A DNA stretch of 64,000 bases from Achatina immaculata (GCA_009760885.1 CM019713.1:24746427-24810426); one strand, 5' to 3'. Positions 1 to 12,912 are shown, numbered from the stretch's first letter. Numbers and translations are program-made. Notes: generated by a model from the sequence alone, not told the origin.

Positions 1-12
1 AATGAGACAATT

Positions 13-1023
13 ATGGTGCGTTTATCGCAGACTTTACAAAACATTGCTATTGGTCGCGTGCAAGCATGTGAAAGTCAAAGTCAGGTTGCCAAGCATTTAA
101 ATGTGCAGCAGAGTACCATCAGTCGACTTTGGCACAGTTTCCAAGCCACTGGCTCAGCTGAAGACCGGCACCACAGTGGACAACCCAGGGGGACTACAGC
201 AGCTGATGATAGCTTTATTTTGGTTTATCCCTTCAGAAACAGGTTTACAACAGCTTCCTCAAGTGCCCAGTCATTGCTTGCAGGACGTCGTATGTCTGAT
301 CAAACTGTCAGGAATAGATTGCATGAAGTTGGACTGGTGGCACGACGACCTCACCGAGGTCCTGTCTTAATGAGACGCCTTCGTCAAAATTGACTTGTTT
401 GGGCCAACCAGCATCGGCCCTGGACAACTGACAATCAATGGAGACATGTCTGGTTTAGTAACGAATCTTCATTTTTGTTGCACCGCCATGATATGCGGAG
501 AAGGGTCTACTGTAGGCCAAATGAACCTTTTGCCCAAAATTGCGTTGATGAAGCTCCGCTGCATGGTGGTGGAGGTGTAGTGGCATGAGGAATTATCAAT
601 TTCAACAGAAGGAGTCCATTGGTGCAGATTGAAGGAGGCTTGAATGCGCAATGATACGTCAGTGAAATTCTTCGATCCCATGTTCTTCCATTTTTGGCTG
701 CACAAAGGTCTGTGTTTCACCAGGACAACGCTAGACCCCATTCTGCATGGTTCACCACACAGTTCCTGACTGCCAACAACATTCTGATCCTTACCTGGCC
801 ATCCTTGTCTCCAGACATGAATCTGATCAAGCACCTATGGGATAAGCTGCAAAGACGTGTTTGTCGCTGAAATGTTTCTCCAGCCAATCGTTATGGTCTG
901 TGGCAGGCACTCCAGGAAGAGTTAGCAGCCATCCCAAAGGCGCACATCAGACATCTGATCACATCTATGCCCAGGAGATGCCAGTTGCTGATCGATGCAA
1001 GCGGAGGCCACACACCATACTAA
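13..1023 (+). pseudogene. Tc1-like transposase, inactivated
   Basis: A Tc1/mariner-superfamily transposase reads from the ATG at 13 to a TAA at 1021-1023, about the usual 340 codons, but broken by stops and frameshifts (first stop at 391-393). The N-terminal third holds a helix-turn-helix pairing-like domain (VAKHLNVQQSTISRLW). The catalytic region is recognisable: WFSNES near 450, FHQDNARPHSA near 715, and SPDMNLIKHLWD near 810. In active Tc1 enzymes (family knowledge) these carry the DDE triad. Here the first Asp is Asn (FSNES for FSDES) and the Glu is Lys (NLIKHLWD for NLIEHLWD); only the middle Asp remains. The left terminal repeat would lie outside the window. It sits downstream of the channel gene and is not part of it. 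Confidence 0.9.
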
Positions 1024-1196
1024 CTTGAGAACCCCCTAGGACTAACAAATTCTTGTCACACAGATGCAAGAAACTGTCAAGTAAGTGTTTAAACCCTTAG
1101 GTATTATTGTGTGCAATTTAAAAAGCTATAGAATATCAAAGGTATGGCTAAAATTGGGTCATCAGTAGTTATGCGTTTCTTTTTTTTTGGACAGTT

Positions 1197-2935
1197 TTCA
1201 TTCATTCATTCATTTGCATGTCCCTTGCGGAACTTTGCCTCCCAAACAGCACTCCTGTAGGCCTCTTGGTTGTGAGCAAGATGGCCTGCTGCTGTTTCAT
1301 CCATTTGCAGATCGTCAACGATGTCTTGCAGCCACCTTCGTTTTGGTCTTCCTCTTTTTCATTTTCCCATTATGTATCCTTCCAATATGGTCTTCTCTAA
1401 ATTATCATGACGTTTAATGTGTCCAGAATATTTAAGTTTTCTCTCTTTAATCCTCTTTACTAGCCAGCCTTCTTCAATATTAAGCTCTTGTAGTATAGAT
1501 ATATTTGTTCTTTTTTGTGTCCACGATATTTGGAGAGCTCTTCTGTAGCATTTACATTCAAAGGCATTTATGTGTTTCTCAGCTGTTTTGTTAAGTGTCC
1601 AGGTCTCACAGGCATATGTTGCGATGGGAAAGATGCATGCCCTTAAAAATCTTATTTTTGTGGCTCTGTCTGCTCCTCTCCACAGATTCTTTATTTGTTT
1701 TACTTTCTGAAGAGCGATAGATGTCCTCCTTTTAATTTCCCTCATTGTATCTCCATTATTATTTAGTAGTGATCCAAGATATTCAAAACTCTCCACTTCT
1801 TCCAGTTTTTCCTCATTGATACATACTTCAGTTGCCTTGTTTGTTTTGTCAGTTGTCATCACTTTAGTTTTCTTTGCATTAAGACAGAGGTTCTGGTCTT
1901 TGCTGTTCTTGCGGACTGACATAATTAGTTTTTCCATTCCTTTTTTGTGTTGTGGACAGCAATACTGTGTCATCAGCATATCTAATCTCTGGTATTTCAT
2001 AACCTCCAACTGTTATGGCATCGTAATATTCTTTGTCTACATCTTCTCTAATATTCCTCATTATATTCTCAGTATACGAGTTAAATAAGTAGGGTGACAA
2101 TATGCACCCCTGATGGACCCCTTGTTTTATGTCAAACCAAGTTGTTGTTTCACCATTTATTCTTACTGCTGCTTGTTGGTCTAGATATAGCAGTGATGTT
2201 AATTGTATCAAATGTGTTGGAAATCCCATTTTTTCCATTATTTCCCAAAGTTTCTGGTGTTGTCACAATCAAATGCCTTTGAGTAGTCTATAAAGGATAA
2301 ATATAGATTCACTTTAAACTCTCTGCATTTCTCTATTATTAATCTTAGATTGAATATATGATCTCTTGATCTTCTTCCTTGCCTGAAACCAGCTTGGACC
2401 ATATTGACTTCTTCTTCTATTTTCTTTCAAAGTCTACACATTATGATTTTTAACAGAATTTTACTGGCATGACTAATCAGGGCAACAGTTCTGTAGTTGG
2501 TGCATAATTTCAGGTTACCCTTTTTTGGCAGTGGTATGAATACAGTTCTTTTCCATTCTTTTGGCCAAATACCTGAACGCCATATCTTTTTACATAGTGC
2601 ATGACAGATTGTTGCACACTCCTTTCCTCCTGCTTTAATAAATTCAGCTGTTATCTCATCACATCCTGGTGATTTACCATTTTTCAGATTCTTTACTGCC
2701 CATAAAACTTCTTCCATTGTCGGTTCGGGTTCTTTCTCCTCCAATAATAATTCACGCTGTTGATTTCTGCTTCCACAGTCGGTTGTTTCATACATTCTTT
2801 TGCAATATTCCTTCCATCTTTCTAGAATTTCCTCTGTCTCTGTCAGGGTATTCCCCATCTCATCACAAATTACACTTAGCTTAGGTGTGACATTTCTCGT
2901 CAGTGTCTTCATTTCTTTAAACATTTCACATTTTG
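1197..2935 (-). mobile_element. LINE family B, copy 1 (5'-truncated, decayed)
   Basis: Non-LTR retrotransposon fragment read on the minus strand from about 2935 to its 3' tail at 1197-1214, which on the plus strand is (CATT)n. It encodes reverse transcriptase: a start region with KNGKSPGCDEITAEF, the finger motif AGFRQGRRSRDHIF, IDYSKAFD near 2275, the catalytic box RYADDTVLL near 1970, and the C-terminal part with EYLGSLLNNNGDTMREI and WTQKRTNISILQEL. The reading frame is split by frameshifts near 2430, 2240 and 1940, so it cannot make a full protein. This is the longest of the seven family B copies. The 5' end is truncated inside the reverse transcriptase; no endonuclease is seen. Confidence 0.9.
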
Positions 2936-3409
2936 GACAGTACGTGTAGCAAAAATTGTTTCATTTATAAACTGGGAAGTAATGGTTGTACAACTGCTAT
3001 TAGTGAAACTAATTTGTTGATTCTTGCAACTGACAAAGAGTTTTCTTCTTCCTCCTCCTTCTTCTTCTTCATAATCTTCTTAATTTGCCACCTATGACTC
3101 TAAAGTGTAATGAATGTTATATTTAATTCATATCATGCATGACTTTTGCAAGCCATCTCTGGTTTATATAACAGATACAAACAATCTGAAAAACTTTTGT
3201 AAATTCAATTTATATAAATCTTAGAAAAAGTTGGGAACTGACAATGATGGATTAAAGGATTGTAACCACTATTTTACTGGTAATTTACAAATTAATGTAT
3301 TCATAAAATATATCTTGCTTTTTAAATTTTATATTATTCTTTTTATTTACAATCAGTTACCTTTCTCTTCTTGTGTCATGAGGGTATCAAAATTATATGA
3401 ATCAAATCA

Positions 3410-3780
3410 AACCATTCATTCATTCGTTCATTTGCATGTCCCTTGCGGAACTTTGCCTCCCTAACAGCACTCCTGTGGGCCTCTCGGTTGTGAGCAAGAT
3501 GGCCTGCTGCTGATGCATCCATTTGCAGATTATCAACAATGTCTTGCAGCCATCTTCGCCTTGGTCTTCCTCTCTTTCTTTTCCCCATTATGTACCCTTC
3601 CAAGACGGTCTTCTCTAGATTATCATGACGTTTAATGTGTCCAAAATATTAAAGTTTTCTCTCTTTAATCCTCTTTACTAGCCAGCCTTCTTCAATATTA
3701 AGTTCTTGTAGTGTAGATATATTCGTTCTTTTTTGCGTCCATGATATTTCTGTAGCATTTACATTCAAAGACATTTCTCA
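3410..3780 (-). mobile_element. LINE family B, copy 2 (3' fragment)
   Basis: About 370 bp of the family B 3' end, with the plus-strand (CATT)n tail at 3412-3432 followed by the same tgcatgtcccttgcgg start as copy 1. The C-terminal LINE peptide includes KRKRGRPRRRWLQDIVDNL. It is truncated near 3780, just downstream of the channel gene. Confidence 0.88.
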
Positions 3781-4662
3781 AACCACACAGTCCATTTACA
3801 CCTTACAATGTCTATTTACCAGAAAGTCAAGAACTTTAAAGTCTTTTTTCCCCCCATATTTCACTGTGTTATTCTTACCATACATTAAAATACTCTACCA
3901 TAACAAAGAAAATTATGAAAAACTGCTTTCTGTAATTAAGAAAAAAAAAAAAGAAATCTAGTTCCACCATTTCTTCCTTGTCAATTCATCAAATATACAT
4001 TTGCACATTTTTGATCTTGGAGGCAGCTGATTAAAAAGTACAAATACTGAATCTTCAACCTGCTGAATGCATTGAGTTATAAGAAAGGAATGCTTAAGGT
4101 ATCTGTCAGTCATAAAATGAAACTATATGGCATTCTTGGCAGTGACTAGATAAGATGCAACAAACTCAAGAAGTGCTGCTTGGCAACATCTCTCCAGGAT
4201 TGAATAATACTGAGAAAGAAAAGAAGGATCTTATTGTCAGAGGATAAGAAGTGTCTGCTCTGACAATTTGGCCAGGGAGCTACAGCTGACAAAGACCCTG
4301 CTTTGCTTCTGTGATGTGTTTCTGAGTCATAACAGCCAATGTGTCAAGGCAGGTTTTGATGTGGCACCTGTTTTAGTGAAGCAAACCATGAAATCCAGGT
4401 ATTGCAGTTTTCTGGGAGGTTGTCATTCCATTAAAAAAAAATATGACTCAGGAAATAACAGCAGCCATAACAGTTACTTCTCATTGTCAGCATTCTCACA
4501 ATGAAGACAAGACTGAAGAGCAAATGGCCTAGTCTTGTGGAACTGAGAATGAAAATAACAAGACAGCACTGTTACAGGATGTCAAGCAATGTCAATGCTC
4601 AGTTCCCATGGCAGCCATACATGAAACAGATCAAGATTATGCCTGATCAGAATCAAATTTTC
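3781..4662. other. Sequence downstream of channel stop codon
   Basis: About 880 bp lie between the LINE fragment and the channel stop codon. Small ORFs here show no domain or repeat similarity. On the minus strand this would be 3' UTR. I see no convincing poly(A) signal close to the stop; a plus-strand tttatt (AATAAA on the minus strand) occurs only at about 3342. Confidence 0.4.
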
Positions 4663-6443
4663 TCAGACTTCTGTAAATTCTTGTAAATCTGTAAAAGACT
4701 CAGCCTGACTGAGTGGAGCTATAAGACGCTCAGTGTCACCATAACCTGACCCTGTGATTATTTTTGCAGACTTGACCTTCCGAGAACTTGAGCTTACACT
4801 TGAAGCCGATGAAGATCTTGATCGTTTGGAATCCTTGGAATAAGAAGATGTGGAGAATACCGGAAGCTGTGAGAGAGAGGAACTGTAATTTCTTGATGGG
4901 TAGAGGAGAATTTGTTCAGGAAAGGGTTCGCAGTCAATGAATTCAATGTCTTCAGGACTATATTTTGATGCTGTCTGTTGTGAATGTTGTGCTGTTTTAA
5001 ATGATGGTGACAGGCTCTGTAACCAATGAGATTTTGGAGGGGAAGGTTTGGGTGGACATATCACAGTAGGTGAAGTCTCCAGAACAAAGTGTGGAGATTC
5101 TGGGGATGTTTTGCTCAAAGATTCTTGTTTTTTAAATATCAGCTTGTTTTTGTTTTCCTTGGAGGTTGGTGATGGAAACTGACCAGAACTTTCTGAATTC
5201 ACCTGCTTTGGTGATTCTAGTTTTGTATTTTGTTTTGATTTTGATGAAGGGGATTCATTTAAACTCTGTTCCCCAGAGGAATGAAGCTCACTATCACTCA
5301 TTCTCTGCTTGCTGACTAAGTTGGGGGAGTCATCTTCTGGTGTACTGGGATCAAATCCAGGAGATGATGATGATGGCAGTGAAGACATTTCAAGATAAGA
5401 CTGTCTTAAAGTATCTGCTTTCTCACAGTGTCCCAGTTTAGCATCACAGGGCTCCAGGAGGGTCAACTGGTAATCGTCATTCTGAAAGCACTGCTCTGAA
5501 GAATCTGAAGGTAATGAACCAAGCATATCATGATTTGACAATACAGGACTCATTCCCAAAGAGGAAGATGCCATTGTGGCAGATATTGCCATTCCTTCAT
5601 TTTTTATGAGGTTGGAGTTTGGAAGCAATCTTGAAGGTTTAATGAACAGAGATTTTGCTCTCCTGAGTTGCAAAGGAGACAAGTTGGATGGACGCTGCAG
5701 TCTACTTTTCATAAACACGGATGAAGCAACCGTGTCTGAGACTTTGGTTGTAATTATTGGTGTTGTATGCGATGTTGGTGCCTGTGTGGAAGCTACCTGC
5801 TGTGGCAGGTGAGGAGACACATGCTTACTCAGGTTGTTTGTACTAGTCGAGTGAAGCATACTTATGCTTCCTGATTTGTCACCACGGAGATTGGGTGCTG
5901 TCCGTGCTGCAGGAATGCGATCAGATCTGAAACTGTTCTTAAGACTTCCTTGTCGAGTGAAAGAAGGGAAGTAACCTGAGGTGGGACTTGGGCTGAAGCT
6001 GACGCGTGGGCTGATGGCAGGGCTATGACATCCGCCTCTCTGAGCCTGAAAAGGACTTAAAAAATGACCATTCTTGTGAAGTCCAGAACCTGGCCAGTGG
6101 TCAGGAGGTAGGGGTGATGTGGACTGGAGACTGATTGAGTCTCTGGCATCATTGTCTGTGGACTGACTGAAGTAAAAGCTGGGTGTAGGATTCATATTTG
6201 GATTTGGTGATGGTGAATTCTGGTAGGTTGGTTGAAGACTTGGGGTAGACAGGAACATGTTGCCTGGGCAAGAATTCTGGGACACAAGTCTTAAGAGGCT
6301 GTCCACGTTGCGTGAAATTGATGAGAGACTGTCATGCAGATCATCCATTCGACGCTCAAGACCAAGGACTGTGTCACGGGTGCCCTCTAATTCCATCTGT
6401 AGCGTGTGAACCATGACTTGTTCCACTGATCTCTCAGATGCAA
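4663..6443 (-). CDS. Elk channel last exon: coiled coil and Ser-rich C-terminus
   Basis: Acceptor aattttacag ends at 6444. It reads 592 residues (718-1310 with the shared codon) to a TGA at 4663-4665. The start has heptad-like spacing (MVHTLQMELEGTRDTVLGLE, then RRMDDLHDSLSSISRNVDSL), where KCNH channels carry a C-terminal coiled coil. The rest is low-complexity, rich in Ser, Pro and Lys, likely disordered and phosphorylatable. The protein ends LQEFTEV. The last three residues TEV fit a class I PDZ ligand (S/T-X-hydrophobic), inferred from pattern only. This tail is longer than the corresponding part of vertebrate Elk channels as I recall them. Confidence 0.88.
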
Positions 6444-6599
6444 CTGTAAAATTGTTAAAATCAGTAAGAACTTATGGCGCATGTAAATTATCCTGCTTAT
6501 TTTACCAATGAAATACAGTTGTGTACAAAGAAATATATGAAATAATTATTAAGTTGTTACTGTCAGATATACGGGAAGATAACTGAACAAGAGTGACAG

Positions 6600-6780
6600 C
6601 AATGTTAGGACTAGCAAAACATAGCTGGTCAAGACTCTCTCTGTCCCACCTCTCTAGTACTCCCAAGTAACAGGCTCAGCCATGCCTATAGAGTATGGAT
6701 TGCTATAGTCACCAAGGCTTTAGGCAGTAAAGTCTGCTATGAAGCACTGTATCTCTTCCTGCTTTTTACCAGATTTCAGG
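6600..6780 (+). repeat. SINE-like element D, decayed copy
   Basis: Weak but colinear match to the copy at 37990: catagctggtcaagac, then ctctctgtccca, then tatagtcaccaagg and agtctgctatgaagcac. Same orientation as that copy. Confidence 0.6.
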
Positions 6781-7099
6781 ATCTGAGGGTTAGCTATTGT
6801 AACCCATTCCTGCTTGTACTTCATTGCTTTCTCCACGTCGGCTGCAAAGAATATCTTGTTCTCAGTTCTAGGCTTGTAGAACAAGACCAAGATCACCGTC
6901 AAACAGAAAAAAAAAATGAGGTCAAGAGTAAAATACCTGACAAAGTGTTAAAGAAAAAGAAAGGCACTGTACCTGAAAACTCTAAGGACCACATAATATG
7001 GAGAAAAATGATCATATACCTTTCAGTATGGCATCTAATAATGACAGCTTATCACTTCTTACATCTTACATCCTTCCTGTGCCACTAAACATCACATAG

Positions 7100-7362
7100 G
7101 GCCCACATGGTAGTTTTCTAAGATTTCCTGTCTTCGGCGAGTTTTTCAATCTCACCAAGGGATGTTATGCCCATTGAACTAGCCACTCTTAACAATGTTT
7201 TACATGGTCATCCTCTTTTTCATTGGCCTGTTGTGTTCCACTTGATAGCTTGTTTGGGGATTCTCTGATTGTTTCTTCTCATCACATGACCGACACATGT
7301 CCATCTTCTTCTTTTTTCTGATCACCCACGAGACAGGTTGTTGTTTGCTCATCTGTCTTATT
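7100..7362 (-). mobile_element. LINE family C fragment
   Basis: Minus strand encodes QQPVSWVIRKKKKMD and, further on, a match to the LAEDRK block of the family C copy at 48345-49139. Truncated at both ends. Confidence 0.75.
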
Positions 7363-7644
7363 TCTGAGGATATCACTGCCTTAATATAAAATATGTGATT
7401 TATCTGACTTGTTTCAATATATTTAACCCTTTCAGTTTCTAGTGGATCAAGCTTCTTTTCTTTGGGGTTAAACAATTGTACTTTTTTATATACTGCTATG
7501 TACACTGAAAGAAATGTGTGAGGAGCATCCTGGTGCATCTCCTCTTGTAAGCCGGCATATTTTAATTTGAGAAGTTGTTCTTCCTTGACACAGTATTTTG
7601 ATATCAATGTTCACAGCTGTAATGACTGAGTGTTGGTCAGACAG

Positions 7645-8036
7645 TGGCAGTCAGACTGTGGCAGTCAGACCATGAGAGTCAGACCATGAGAGTCAGACCA
7701 TGGCAGTCAGACCATGACAGTCAGACCATGGCAGTCAGACCATGACAGTCAGACCATGGCAGTCAGAATATGACAGTCAGACCGTGGCAGTCAGACCATG
7801 ACAGTCAGACTGTGGCAGTTAGACCATGACAGTCAGACTGTGGCAGTCAGATCATGGCAGTCAGATCATGGCAGTCAGACCATGACAGTCAGACCATGGC
7901 AGTCAGACCATGACAGTCAGACTGTGGCAATCAGATCATGGCAGTCAGATCATGGCAGTTAGACCATGGCAGTAAGACCATGACAGTCAGACCATGGCAG
8001 TAAGACCATGGCAGTCAGACCATGACAGTCAGACTG
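7645..8036. repeat. Minisatellite, 14-bp unit
   Basis: About 28 copies of gacagtcagaccat with variants (catggcagtcagac, ctgtggcagtcaga). Adjacent copies tend to alternate two variants, giving a 28-bp higher-order look. Confidence 0.95.
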
Positions 8037-9058
8037 TGGCTTGCAAAAACAAAACTAAAGCTCTTGGGGTTCACCCAGCCTCAAGAAATGGGTACCAGGG
8101 TTAACGCTCTGGGAAGGAAGAGGAATGACACTACTAGCTATGGACTTTGTACTGACAGCAACACTAGTTGGCAGTTTCTGGTCAACTGCAGATTAGGCAG
8201 CAGAGCGCTTGTGGTTTGACCGTGTGCAATGACTGGTTCACAACTCATACGCTTTACCTTTCATATTTTTAGCTGTAATGACTGGAGTCTGCTGTCGTTT
8301 CGGAAAAATATGGTTCATTATTGATTTAGTTACACCTGTGCTCACTAGAGGCATGACCAGTGCTACAGTTAGGCCAACTAGGGCAAAAAATCACAAAAGG
8401 ATGCAGTACTACTAATCTTTGAGGAGAAACGTTTTATACAGATCTTCTCTAGGGTGCAAATATTAGACTACTGTTGATCCTGGTCATAACACAGCCATGA
8501 TATGAAGATGAAAACCAAAGTCACCACTACTGCAATTTCTTGGTTAGTTGAACAGCAAATCAATCCACCATAATAAGTCTCAAAGCATACACAGTAAGAT
8601 CAACAAGAGCATGCTTTGCAGGGAACGGGCCAACTTTCTGGCACAATCTCAAGCTGGAGACGTCACATGGATCTGCTGTTCTGGGCATGCAGGAGTACAT
8701 GGTAATGAGTGAGCTGATCTGTGGCTGAAAAGGCCCTCATGCAGGGTGTGTTGGAGCTGTCATGGGCAAATTGTGTGAAGATGAGGAGCTGAAGTGAGAG
8801 AATAACCCCTACATCCACAGAATGAAAGAACTGGGGTGAAGCAAGAAGAGAAAAGGATAGGCCCCTTCTGTTGAAGCAATGAACACACATTCAATTTGTG
8901 ACAAGGACAATTAGTCAACACACCTTACATTAATTACTGGAAAGGGCAGTGGAGCAAACATGGAAATGTCCAGACTGCAGTGACACTACCTCTTAATATC
9001 AATCAATCATAATATGCACTAACAGATCACTGATGTTACAAAAGGTTGAAGTGGATAC

Positions 9059-9279
9059 CGCTTGTTAAGGTTGGCAAGGTCCTAGAAGATTTTAGTTTAT
9101 CTCGGCCTCGTCTGTGCATGAGTCTTGAGCCTCCCGAGGCTGCTCTTCTCAGAGCCAGTGATGACATGCCTGTTTGGCCTGACTTTGACCTTGGAAATGT
9201 GTGGGCTGGTGGATGTGGTGGTGTGGCTGGGATGGTTGCCATTGTAGGTGTTATTGGTGGTACAGCAGGACCTTCATCC
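9059..9279 (-). CDS. Probable Elk channel exon: Pro-rich and basic tail
   Basis: Found by phase logic: the exon at 17763 leaves two bases and the last exon needs one, so a joining exon must be 3n+2 long. This block is 221 bp (3n+2), with acceptor tctcaaacag ending at 9280 and donor G/GTATCC at 9059/9058. It reads residues 644-717 without a stop: DEGPAVPPITPTMATIPATP, then LALRRAASGGSRLMHRRGRD. It is more GC-rich than its flanks. The donor is weak (GTATCC) and the peptide is not clearly conserved, so transcript evidence would be decisive. An opposite-strand ORF (9046-9333) is its shadow. Confidence 0.65.
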
Positions 9280-11999
9280 CTGTTTGAGACATTTTTGGAA
9301 CAGTTAACATATGATTATGAAGAAAAATTTTAGAAATAATAAACATTGATGAGTTACAATGGGCATTTAGTGTGAATTTGTCACATGTATTAGCTGTTTG
9401 TTCCTAGTAAATAAAGATGTCTATAAAACATATATAATAAAATATGTTGAATTCAAGTACTGTATCCAAACAGTGTTATACATTCAGCTTCACAGGAATT
9501 ATTCAAGCATTATAACATTCAGTCACTCCACTGAAGAAAAAAAATTATGTAAGTAAATAATTACTTCATAAAATATATAGCTTACAGATTTTAAGAAACT
9601 CTCAAACCAACTTTCCTTTGAAAGCATTAAAAATTTAATTTTTTTTCCCTTTTTCTTTTTTTTTTTTAAAGAACAATGCATACATCTTGTGAAGAGTTAA
9701 AAACAGAGCTATAAAACTGATCTGTAATATAAATTAAATCAAAATTCAAACACACAGTGAATTATTTTCCACTGTATTGCATAAAAAATATGAACATGCT
9801 TATATTGCTTTCATTATCACTCTTCAAGTTTGACTGCACTCTCAGATTTATTTTTCAACTGACTGAAATAATCCTAGTGAAGAGTGAATGAACAGAACAC
9901 ATCAAATAGGACAATCTTCAATCATTCTACTTTAAGGTGGTAAATGGATTTTGGTGGTGATCAGATTGATCTGTAATTGCATACAAGCAATTTATTAGGT
10001 TAAAATGCATTTGTATGTGATTTATTGAAAAGTGAATAACCATGCCTTGCCAGAAATGATTTCCTTCCACTATACATTGAATTCTACATGTCCAAACAAA
10101 GAACCTCTATTCCAGTAAAAGTTATCGAAATAAAATGGCAAGCTCTGCCTTAAGATTTGTGTGACCTTCAGATTTCAAGGGACTTTTTAAAATCACACAG
10201 CATGCACATGCTGGGAGACACTTAAATGAAACTGGAGACTTATAAAGCCAAGACACTTTAACATTCATCAAGTGAATGGCTGACCGGCATGGCTGATGTC
10301 CCTTCATTTTGTACTTCTCAGTTATATTAAATAAATACAAATGTGGCACAGCACTTATTAGTTTACTTTAATCTTCTGGTTTCTTATTATGTTGAACATA
10401 TTAGTTATTTCCAGACTGACTGCTTGTGACCTGGTCAAAAAATTTCAACAATCTCTTGTTGATTTTGTTAATAAGTAGATTTTAAGTACAGCTTGAATGA
10501 TTATTTTAGGGTCTGCACTTCAGTTCAAGTTATTATTATTTTTTTTTGTAAATGTCTGCAACAGTTTGATGATTAAAGAAGCAAAATGTTTGAAGACTTT
10601 ATTGTAAAATAACAGTTTTTTCTTCTATTCAAGTGCCTATTCTCTTTCTTTGTTATCCAAAATAACAGTTGTTCCAATTGAATAATCAAGAACTGCAAAC
10701 TTGATGTTCTTGCCAGCTGAAAAATAAGGCCTGTGCCATCATTCAGCCAACAAGGCAGCCACCTAGAGTGCCGAAGGGTACATTCCTGATCTCAGAGGGG
10801 CACAGTGTTTTATACCGATTAGTTAGCCTTGCCTAGCATGCAAAAAAAAAAAAAAATGGCACGGCAGTAATGCTGCTGGCATAATAATAAAGATCTTTGA
10901 ACAATGGCAAAAAAGTGAGAAACATGTTGAGCTGGCTTTCCTGTCTTCACAGCGTGAACCAAAGATGGAAGTATTCCAGCAAAGTCCTGTCTCAGTGGTG
11001 TACTAGACTGTAGTCTCACAGCAGCCTGCTAACAGGAACTGAATGTGAAAGTAAAATAGGGTTGTGACCAGATTTGTTTTATGGATCCTGTAGGCAGGCC
11101 ATATCTAATATAATCAGTTCTTGTATTTAGTCCTTAACATAGTTACTGTATCCATTTTCCAGCAGAGATAATCATTTGTCATTTCAGTATTTTCTCATAG
11201 TGTCCTTGATATATATATATATAAATAATGATTCTTCAGAATGTGCACCATTCATGGACATTTAAGGGTGGTTTGGTGCTTATGAGAACATGGTGCATGA
11301 TTTGACATTCAATGACTTGGGGGTTTGTTGTTCAGTGCAAGATACGAAACATGCACATTTTTTTAAAAATGACTTTCAACATGCAACACTTAATTTAGGC
11401 TTTAGGTTTATGACTGTTTTCAGTGAAACAGATTTATCTCAGGTTTGCTGCGTCATTTTAAAGAAACAGAGTTACGAACTACTTGGAAGGAAACATATTG
11501 TATATTTACCACCATGAATTAAAAGTAATTTCTTTTTCCTTTAAAATGCATGCCTAAAAAAGAAAACTACTTAATTTAATTTATTTTCTTAAAGTCATTT
11601 TTGAGTGTATTCCTTAAAGTCAGAACAGAATTCTACAATCTGAATTTATTTTTATATTAAAATAAAATTACTGAAAAACGTACTGCATTCTAAAATGTTA
11701 ACATGAAAATATTGCATTTCAAAAACTTGATATAACTGATGTATGTGTTTGCATTTTTTATTCTCGCTTCATTCTCATGCAATAAACAACAAATTCTCAG
11801 TCAATAATTCACATTCTGACCTCAAGTAACTAGGTCCATGAAGTGTCAAAAGAATGATGTGATCAGAAGGACAAAGAGCACTTCGGAGAGTTGGAAATAT
11901 ATAACCAAGAAAATAAAACCAAACAGAAATTACATGGATACTGTAACCCTGGAGCAAAGAATCAGACAAAATGTACTAAATGCTAGAAGGAAAAGATGA

Positions 12000-12480
12000 G
12001 ATAATTTATTCAATGGAAAAAAAAAAAAAGGAAATTCAAGAAACTAGATGGAAAAGGAAAGATGGGAACTGGGTAAGAGAAGTAACTGGAAAGAAAGAAG
12101 GAAGAAAAGATAAAAGTAAAATGCAAAAAAGAAAATGACTGAAAGAAAAAGAAGGATAAAAAGGATGGATGTAGGAAGAACAGAATGAAGAACAGCAAAA
12201 ACTGAATGCAAAAATGGAAATTAAGAATAAAAATAGAAGTAAATAGGAAAAAAAATGAAGAGGAAAAAAAAAGAGAAAGAAGGATAAAAGAAAGATGATA
12301 ATAAAGAAGTGTAAAAAATAAGGATAAAATAAAGATGATAATAAAGAAGTGTAATAAAAAAAGATAAAATAAAGATTATAATAAAGAAGAGTAAAACTTG
12401 AAAACAGAAAGGAAAGAGTGACAGCAGAAATGAGAAAAAATATCAAGGAAGGAAAAAGTAGACATAAGGAAAAGCATTTA
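12000..12480. repeat. Purine-rich strand-asymmetric tract
   Basis: The plus strand is mostly A and G (gaaaagg, aagaaag and aataaag blocks), with a loose repeat aagatgataataaagaagtgt at about 12290-12390. Its complement gives long hydrophobic minus-strand ORFs that are composition artefacts. Confidence 0.8.
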
Positions 12481-12892
12481 TATTTTAAAAAAGAAGAACA
12501 CTCAGTTGTAACACACAGATAATAATCAAATGATGCATTCATGAGCTCAGTGATCCACAGGGTCATGCATAAACACATGCAGTGATTATACAAGACATCT
12601 TACAGTGCTGCTCTCAAAAGCAGACGATGGCTGTTTGGCTAAATTTGATCATCTTTATCACTTGAATGTTCATAAGGTAACAAATAGCCAATCGGAAACA
12701 ATGACTGGCAGCTGTGGGAGTTTTATTTCTGAATCATTTGAAACTGAACTTTTTGAAGAGTGGCCAAATAAATTGTCCTATTTCTTGACATCCCACTACA
12801 GTGGGGATGAACAATGTCATCCACTAGGATTACTATCAGTACAAGATCTCTGATCTCCTCCCTTATCTTCCCTCCACATCCCCAGGCATGGA

Positions 12893-12912
12893 CCCCCCCC
12901 CCCCCCCCCCCC
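12893..12912. repeat. Poly-C run
   Basis: About 20 consecutive C residues followed by C-rich sequence to about 12925. Length is likely unreliable in assembly. Confidence 0.9.

Larger units (their letters stand above)
6444..9058. other. Intron with degenerate repeats
   Basis: Intron between the last two exons. It holds a decayed copy of SINE-like element D (about 6600-6780), a LINE family C fragment (about 7100-7362), the 14-bp array (7645-8036) and a short SINE-like piece at about 8050-8110. I see nothing else supportable between 8220 and 9058. Confidence 0.6.

Noticed and set aside
9046..9333. 95-residue plus-strand ORF in a GC-rich patch
   Set aside because: It mirrors the better-supported minus-strand Elk exon with matching splice phases. 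No domain or splice evidence on the plus strand.
12036..12593. 185-residue hydrophobic minus-strand ORF resembling a membrane protein
   Set aside because: It is the complement of a purine-rich tract; composition alone gives Phe, Leu and Ser.
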